Part shown: positions 1 to 5,000 of the stretch, piece after piece | Layout: each line of letters opens with the position of its first letter | How positions within the stretch are numbered: the stretch's first letter is position 1 | Origin: Lentimicrobiaceae bacterium | GTDB lineage: Bacteria > Bacteroidota > Bacteroidia > Bacteroidales > WCHB1-69 | Length of the DNA: 6,400 nt | Reading direction: 5' to 3' | Assembly (NCBI GenBank): GCA_009787485.1 | Contig: WQWP01000128.1 | Coordinates: forward strand, 1-6,400 | Position numbers and translations under genes: made by a program | The notes under the pieces: model-generated | Databases searched by the model: none | Told to the model about the DNA's origin: nothing | The model's input: only the letters and a program-made list of their open reading frames with translations

Positions 1-2
1 GC

Positions 3-41
3 GATAATCAATACCACACTACGAAAGTTGTTATTAATTAA
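3..41 (+). CDS. C-terminal tail of an upstream protein, probably a T9SS cargo (partial, 5' end outside window)
   Basis: The third frame is open from the window edge and ends at TAA (39-41), giving the twelve-residue tail DNQYHTTKVVIN. This resembles the last strand of the type A T9SS sorting domain, which usually ends in a polar/aromatic stretch followed by T/K-K-[IV]-[IV]-[IV] and one or two residues. Such a domain would direct the protein across the outer membrane through the type IX system. Only twelve residues are visible, so the rest of the protein and its function are unknown. The other two forward frames stop at 5-7 and 46-48; the latter could also be a gene end but its tail (AIINTTLRKLLLINL) looks less like a known domain. 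The hairpins downstream fit a gene end here. Confidence 0.45.
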   Translation, partial: DNQYHTTKVVIN

Positions 42-42
42 C

Positions 43-74
43 CTGTAGGGGCAGGGCACGCCTTGCCCCTACGG
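43..74. repeat. GC-rich imperfect palindrome, dispersed-repeat-like hairpin
   Basis: A nine-base arm GTAGGGGCA (45-53) is matched perfectly by TGCCCCTAC (64-72). The stem extends inward through G54.T63, G55-C62 and G56-C61 to a four-base loop (57-60), and outward by T44.G73 and C43-G74. It is strikingly G/C-rich in an otherwise AT-rich intergenic region and begins one base after the putative stop codon of the upstream gene. No T-run follows, so it is not a classical intrinsic terminator. Palindromes of the GTAGGGGC...GCCCCTAC type recur between genes in many bacterial genomes, which suggests a REP/MITE-like dispersed repeat or an mRNA 3'-end stabilising hairpin. Membership of a repeat family is inferred from pattern memory only. 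Confidence 0.55.
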
Positions 75-114
75 AAACGATACACAATAATAGTAGTTAA
101 TAATTTTTGGACGG

Positions 115-126
115 AGAGGGCGCTCT
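115..126 (+). other. Small hairpin with GGCG loop, next to the terminator
   Basis: AGAG (115-118) and CTCT (123-126) form a short perfect stem around the loop GGCG (119-122). It directly abuts the terminator hairpin at 127-144, which has the same GGCG loop. GGCGC (119-123) can alternatively pair with GCGCC (135-139), which would break both hairpins. It may be part of a compound terminator; a regulatory role is speculative. Confidence 0.35.
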
Positions 127-151
127 GAAAAGGGGCGCCTTTTCTATTTTT
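127..151 (+). terminator. Rho-independent terminator of the upstream gene
   Basis: A perfect seven-base-pair stem, GAAAAGG (127-133) with CCTTTTC (138-144), closes a GGCG loop (134-137) and is followed by the T-rich stretch TATTTTT (145-151). This is the layout of an intrinsic terminator for transcription entering from the left. The A-tract in the 5' arm gives a run of Ts on the opposite strand, so weaker termination in the reverse direction is possible. A second T-run (158-163) follows the small palindrome TTCGCGAA (150-157). It isolates the regulator gene at 268 from upstream transcription. Confidence 0.7.
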
Positions 152-223
152 CGCGAATTTTTTGGATCAGTAAAGCCTGATACCTGAAATACTATGCTAA
201 GATTCGCTATCAAGAAATCTTTT

Positions 224-231
224 TATTTTTG
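224..231 (+). promoter_or_regulatory. Bacteroidota-type -7 box for the regulator gene
   Basis: TATTTTTG (224-231) matches the Bacteroidota sigma-ABfr -7 consensus TAnnTTTG. A clear -33 TTTG is missing; the nearest candidate is TTCG at 203-206. Transcription would start a few bases downstream of 231, leaving a leader of roughly 30 nucleotides before ATG 268. The box contains the only upstream in-frame alternative start (TTG at 229), which argues against that start. Confidence 0.5.
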
Positions 232-267
232 CAATCCAAATATTATTACTCCAATAAACTTCTTATC

Positions 268-1884
268 ATGTTCAAAAAGAATTTCTTAATTGTAATATTG
301 CTTTTTTCGATTGTAATTTATGGGCAAAGTCAGCCTTCTAATTTATCTCAAAACAGTGAGTTTATTTCAAACTTCAAACATCTGTCTGCGCAACAACTTC
401 TTGATACGGCAGAATATTATATTGAAAACAATCTTAGTGATATAGCTTTAGCATGCTATAGCTTAATTATTAATACTCCTGTAAAAGATACTGATTTTGA
501 GCAACAAAAGAAAAAAGTTACAGCATATAATGGAGCTGCAATCAGATGCTACTATATGTGCGATTATCGCAGTGCGTACGAGTTTTTAATTAAAGCATTG
601 ATTTTATGTGAAAAAATAAATTACGTTTCACACTACGCAAAAATTTATAATAACATAGGTAATATTTATTATCGTTTCAAAAAGTATGATATTGCAAAAT
701 TGAATTATGCAAAAGCATTGAACTTGTGTCATGATACTGCATCTATTGTAGTTATATTAAATAATTTAGGTTCTACTGACTTGGAAGGTGGGAAAATGGA
801 CAGTGCATTTTATTTTTTCAACAAATCACTAACAATGAGTAAATTGTATAATGATGTCCATTCGTTCAGCATATTAAATAATATAGCGCTGCTTTATAAA
901 AAAGAGAAACAATATGATTCTGCTTTTTATTATTTTCGATTATCACTCAATGAATCAAGGAAAAACAATAAAACAGAAAAAGAAGCTGATAATTTATCAA
1001 GTTTAAGCAACCTCTTTTTTGAAATCAATAAATATGATTCTGCCTTGTTTTATGCTGATTTATCGAATACTATTGCCGTAGAAAATAATTTTTTAGAGAT
1101 TTTAGCAGAAAATTACCTTACAATATCAAAAATTGAGGAACTAAAAGGAAGTAATAAAAAATCTTTGGAAAATCTTAAAAAATACGCTCAGTTAAAAGAT
1201 TCGATTTTTAATACCGATATATTCGGCGACATCAATCAATTGCAACGTTTGTATGAGATTTCAAAAACAGATCAACAAATTGAACAACTCTATATAGAGC
1301 AGCAAATAAAAGAACGTACAATTTATTTTCAAAAAATTCTTTGGTTTGGAACACTTTGCGTTTTGTTGTTGTTGGGCGCCGGTTTATTGTTCTTTTACCT
1401 ACAAAATAGAAATTTAAACAGAGCGTATAAAGCATTGTTTGAAAAGAATATCGAAATTATTGACATTCAAGAAAAGTCATCAGAAATAGATAGAGAAAAA
1501 GTCAATAAAAAAGTGCTTGTCAATAAAATGCAAGATGAGCTTATTGATAAAATTATAACCGTGATGGAAGATACAACCTTAATTTGCGATATGGAATTTT
1601 CAATAGATAAGCTCGCGGAATTAGTAGAGTCTAATCAAAAATATGTTTCACAAGCTGTTAACACTGTTTTTCGGAAAAATTTTCGTTCGTTTTTAAATAG
1701 CTACAGAATAAAAGAAGCGCAACGCTTATTTTCGGAACCCGATGCTGTAAACTATACTATAGAGTCGGTAGCGCTTAAAGTAGGTTTTAAGTCTCGTACT
1801 GCTTTTCGAGATGCTTTTAAAGAAATTACCGGAATAAATCCTAACCTCTACTTAAAATTGATGCAGGAAGCGCGCGCTTCTTAG
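268..1884 (+). CDS. Membrane-anchored TPR/AraC-type helix-turn-helix transcriptional regulator
   Basis: The gene encodes 538 residues from ATG 268. The frame can be extended to a TTG at 229, but that codon lies inside the -7 promoter box and ATG 268 starts a clean signal peptide (MFKKNFLIVILLF..., ending near IYGQSQ). Positions below count from ATG 268. About six TPR-like helix pairs span residues 42-310, with the typical NN-[IL]-[AG]...Y-[DR]-x-A-x-x-[YF]-[YF]-x-x-[AS]-L pattern. A Gln/Glu-rich coiled coil follows (about 325-352), then one membrane helix (about 357-378, ILWFGTLCV...), a charged linker, and an AraC-type DNA-binding domain (about 430-532). Its second helix-turn-helix is canonical: TIESVALKVGFKSRTAFRDAF, then K-E-x-T-G-x-N-P. 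The inferred topology puts the TPRs in the periplasm and the DNA-binding part in the cytoplasm, a one-protein signal relay common in Bacteroidota. Signal and target genes are unknown. The gene is conspicuously AT-rich. Confidence 0.88.
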   Translation: MFKKNFLIVILLFSIVIYGQSQPSNLSQNSEFISNFKHLSAQQLLDTAEYYIENNLSDIALACYSLIINTPVKDTDFEQQKKKVTAYNGAAIRCYYMCDYRSAYEFLIKALILCEKINYVSHYAKIYNNIGNIYYRFKKYDIAKLNYAKALNLCHDTASIVVILNNLGSTDLEGGKMDSAFYFFNKSLTMSKLYNDVHSFSILNNIALLYKKEKQYDSAFYYFRLSLNESRKNNKTEKEADNLSSLSNLFFEINKYDSALFYADLSNTIAVENNFLEILAENYLTISKIEELKGSNKKSLENLKKYAQLKDSIFNTDIFGDINQLQRLYEISKTDQQIEQLYIEQQIKERTIYFQKILWFGTLCVLLLLGAGLLFFYLQNRNLNRAYKALFEKNIEIIDIQEKSSEIDREKVNKKVLVNKMQDELIDKIITVMEDTTLICDMEFSIDKLAELVESNQKYVSQAVNTVFRKNFRSFLNSYRIKEAQRLFSEPDAVNYTIESVALKVGFKSRTAFRDAFKEITGINPNLYLKLMQEARAS

Positions 1885-1910
1885 GTTAATTTCATGAAAT
1901 TAACCTAAGA
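1879..1910. terminator. Perfect 32-bp palindrome overlapping the regulator's stop codon, probable terminator
   Basis: The arms TCTTAGGTTAATTTCA (1879-1894) and TGAAATTAACCTAAGA (1895-1910) are exact reverse complements, so a 14-bp stem with a CATG loop can form in RNA. The regulator's stop codon TAG (1882-1884) lies inside the left arm. Only three Ts (1911-1913) follow, so it is a weak match to an intrinsic terminator, but its place at a gene end with a new promoter downstream favours that reading. Perfect dyad symmetry also allows a protein-binding site just upstream of the next promoter. Confidence 0.55.
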
Positions 1911-1946
1911 TTTATCATAGATACAAATTTCGTTGTTAACTATTTT

Positions 1947-1954
1947 TAATTTTG
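1947..1954 (+). promoter_or_regulatory. Bacteroidota-type -7 box for the beta-helix protein gene
   Basis: TAATTTTG (1947-1954) matches TAnnTTTG and lies 42 bases before ATG 1997, a spacing similar to that of the regulator's promoter (36 bases). No good -33 TTTG is visible at the expected distance (around 1924-1927), so expression may be weak or activator-dependent. The leader is A/T-rich with no Shine-Dalgarno sequence, as is usual in this phylum. Confidence 0.5.
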
Positions 1955-1996
1955 CCAACTTTATTATTAGATTGTCAAATTTAATTTTTATAATTT

Positions 1997-2062
1997 ATGA
2001 AAAAATTTATCATTTCATTTTTGATGTTTTCTGTTATTTTGGCACCAAGCATGTTGTATGCC
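1997..2062 (+). other. Signal peptide of the beta-helix protein
   Basis: Residues 1-22 have a lysine pair at 2-3, a hydrophobic core (FIISFLMFSVILA) and a probable signal peptidase I site after LYA, before Asn23. No lipobox cysteine is present, so the product should be a soluble exported protein and not a lipoprotein. Export through Sec is expected before any outer-membrane secretion step. Confidence 0.85.
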
Positions 2063-5000
2063 AATACCCCACCCGATGCAGACTACACTTTCACCATTAC
2101 GCAAACCGGAACCGATTTTGAGGCAGTTGGATTCGCCGCTACAAGTCCCGGAGTTCCCATCACAATTGCTCCAAGTGCGATGATACAAGATGTTATCAAC
2201 GCCATTGATCTTGGAAGAGAAACCGCTGTTAAGAAATTGATCTTCAATGGCGGCGCAACGGCAATTGATTTAAGTACGCAAAGCGCAATTTTTGCCCAAG
2301 GCGTTTATGTATTTGAAGGTAAGGTAACTTCTAATACCGTCAATGGTACGATTCGTCTTGAGAGCAATGCATCTTTGTATGTGGTTTCGGGAGAAATAGC
2401 AGCGACCGGAACCGGTAGGGCGATATTTAGCGAAACTTTAGGAGCTATAAATGTTTCAGGTGGAACAGTAAAATCCGAACTGGGAGTGGCAATTTACAGC
2501 GCTTCAGCCGGTATCATTACTATTTCTGAAGAAAATGATAGCAATTCTACTTTAATCACTTCCGGCTCAATTCTCGGTACTAGTTCGGCAACTGTAACTT
2601 TAGCAGCCGTTGCAGGCATTACGGCAGACAGGTTAGTAATATTGGGCGGCAAGATTGAAAATGTTGATGGAAATACAAGCAGTTGCGCTATATCAAATTT
2701 ATCGACAGGTACAATTAGTATATCTGGCGGAGAGGTTTATTGCGAAACAGCCATGGCGATTTCCCAAACCGGCGCTGGTACAATAAATGTTTCAGGCGGT
2801 TCGATAAAGGGATATTTTAATGCAATTAATAACACAAGCAGCGGCTACATTAATATTTACGGCGGTATATTGGAAGGAAACATCAGACCGGCTATTTATA
2901 CTACCAGTGCAAGAGTAGTAAACATTTCCGAAACCAACCCTGAAATACCTACATATATTAGCTCCTCTGCAACACAACCTTACGGAACACTTCATGTTAG
3001 AAATTTAATGTCTCAGGGAGGGTTTAATATATCCGGCGGGTTGATAGAGAACAAGGCAAATGGATTAGGACATGTAATCATGTTAGAAATATCAGGCACA
3101 AACACTATTTCCGGTGGAATAATTAAGGCAACCGGAGGCTTTATTATAGAAAACAGAGATGATAACAATATCAATATCACAGGAGGCGAACTAATTGGAT
3201 TAGGAAATTCAAGGGGTATTAATAATAATTACCGAGGAAATATTAATATCTCCGGAGGTATTATCAGAACGGAGAACAATGCGGCAATTTACACAATGCC
3301 CACATCTATGGGCATGATAACAATTTCGCAAGCAAACGAAAACATTCCTACTTTGATAACATCCAACTATTCGGACATAGAAACAGGTGGAACAATAATT
3401 TTAGGGCGATTAGGCGGCTCCATTACATTGTTGAATGTAAAAGGTGGAAAAGTAGAAAATACTAATGGAAACGCAATATTGATTGTTGGCCAACCAATAA
3501 ATGCTAACATTTTGGGTGGAACAGTTGTTTCAGAAAATAGTGGAGCAGCAATTTATAATCATGGTAACGGAGTTATTACCATTGACGAAGAAAATGAAAA
3601 CATTCCTACATTGGTAACTTCTAACTGTTCCGTAAATACGCTTGGAACAATTTTTTTAGCCAATCAAGGAACAACAGAAACCGCAAGATTAGTTGTTAAT
3701 GCCGGAACGATTAAAAATGCAGATAACTCAACAGGTTCGCCCGGAAGAGCAATTTACAATGCTTCCACAGGCGCTGTTAATATGACCGGCGGATTAGTTG
3801 AAGCTAACACAGGCTATGCCATTCATAATGCCTCTACCGGTGCGATTAATGTTTCGGGCGGTACTATCAAATCTGAAACCGGTCGGGGAATCCATAATGC
3901 TTCTACCGGAGTGATCACCATTTCGGAGGCAAACGCAAGCAAGCCTACACTTATTATTACAGGTGAACTTGGCGGCTTAGGAGTGCCTGCCAACTACGGT
4001 ATTTATTTGGCAGCTGCCGGTACAGTAAGAGAGACACGCCTTTTTATTAAAGGAGGTACTATACAAAACAATTGTAAATACGCCATTTATGGAGCTTGTG
4101 TTTACAACGCTTCGATAGGTAAAATAGAAATTAGCGGCGGAAATCTTTTAGCAGATTTTGGCTACTGCGTTTATAATACAACCGGCGGCATGGATATGTC
4201 GGGCGGTTATCTTCATTGCAATGGCGACGGCAGCCCCGCAAGTGTTGCCGTTTGTATGGCTAACCCCGGCGCCCTCGGTATTTTAAATATTACCGGCGGA
4301 ACAATAAGATGTGAATCAGGCGCAGCTATAAGTGTACAAGGAATGAGCGGTACAACGGTTAACGTTTCTCAGGTAGACGATAATGTACCTACTATTATAT
4401 CTACAGGCTTTAAAGCCGGCGGCGCTTTCAGTGTCCCTGCAGCTATCTACTTGCAAACACAAATGACGGCCGCCACATTAAATGTTCAAGGCGGAACAAT
4501 TATTAGCGACGGAGTAGATGGTGCTTTCCAGGGCGCCTGTATCAGAACAAGGGAAAGCTCACATGTTAATATATATGACGGTACATTGATTGTAGAAGAT
4601 GGTATTGCCGTTGACTTGGATTATAGCGGCAATTTTAATATGTACAATGGTTTAATTGATGCAAGAAATGGAAGTATGGCGCTGTTAAGCCGTTATGGTT
4701 ATATCGTTAACGTTCGAGGTGGAACAATTCAATCAGCACAAAATACTGCTATTTGGTTCGATGTAACTACCTCAAGCGGAAGACTTAACATTTCTCAAGA
4801 CAATCCGAACATACCCACGCTTATTACTTCTGCAGTAAATGCTTCCGATAACAGAGGTACGATTCAGTTAGGTTGTGTAATTTGCGGTACAACTCCACAA
4901 TTAACCATGACAAATGGTGTGATTGAAAATACCGGAAACGGACCAACAGTGAATAATGTTTCCAATGTATCAGTTAATATTAATGGCGGAACAGTAAGTG

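Noticed and set aside
165..182. Small inverted repeat ATCAG/CTGAT before the regulator promoter
   Set aside because: A five-base stem with a six-base loop is expected by chance and has no supporting context.
1232..1435. Reverse-strand 67-codon frame inside the regulator gene
   Set aside because: It is antisense to the coiled coil and membrane helix; the complementary frame has clear domains and this one has none.
1933..2121. Forward 62-codon frame over the start of the large gene
   Set aside because: It lies in another frame across the promoter and signal peptide of the long gene, has low-complexity F/I-rich content with no domain, and ends inside the real coding region.
2792..2995. Reverse-strand frame within the beta-helix gene, and a similar one at 5714-5899
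   Set aside because: Both are antisense to well-formed repeat domains and show no features of their own.
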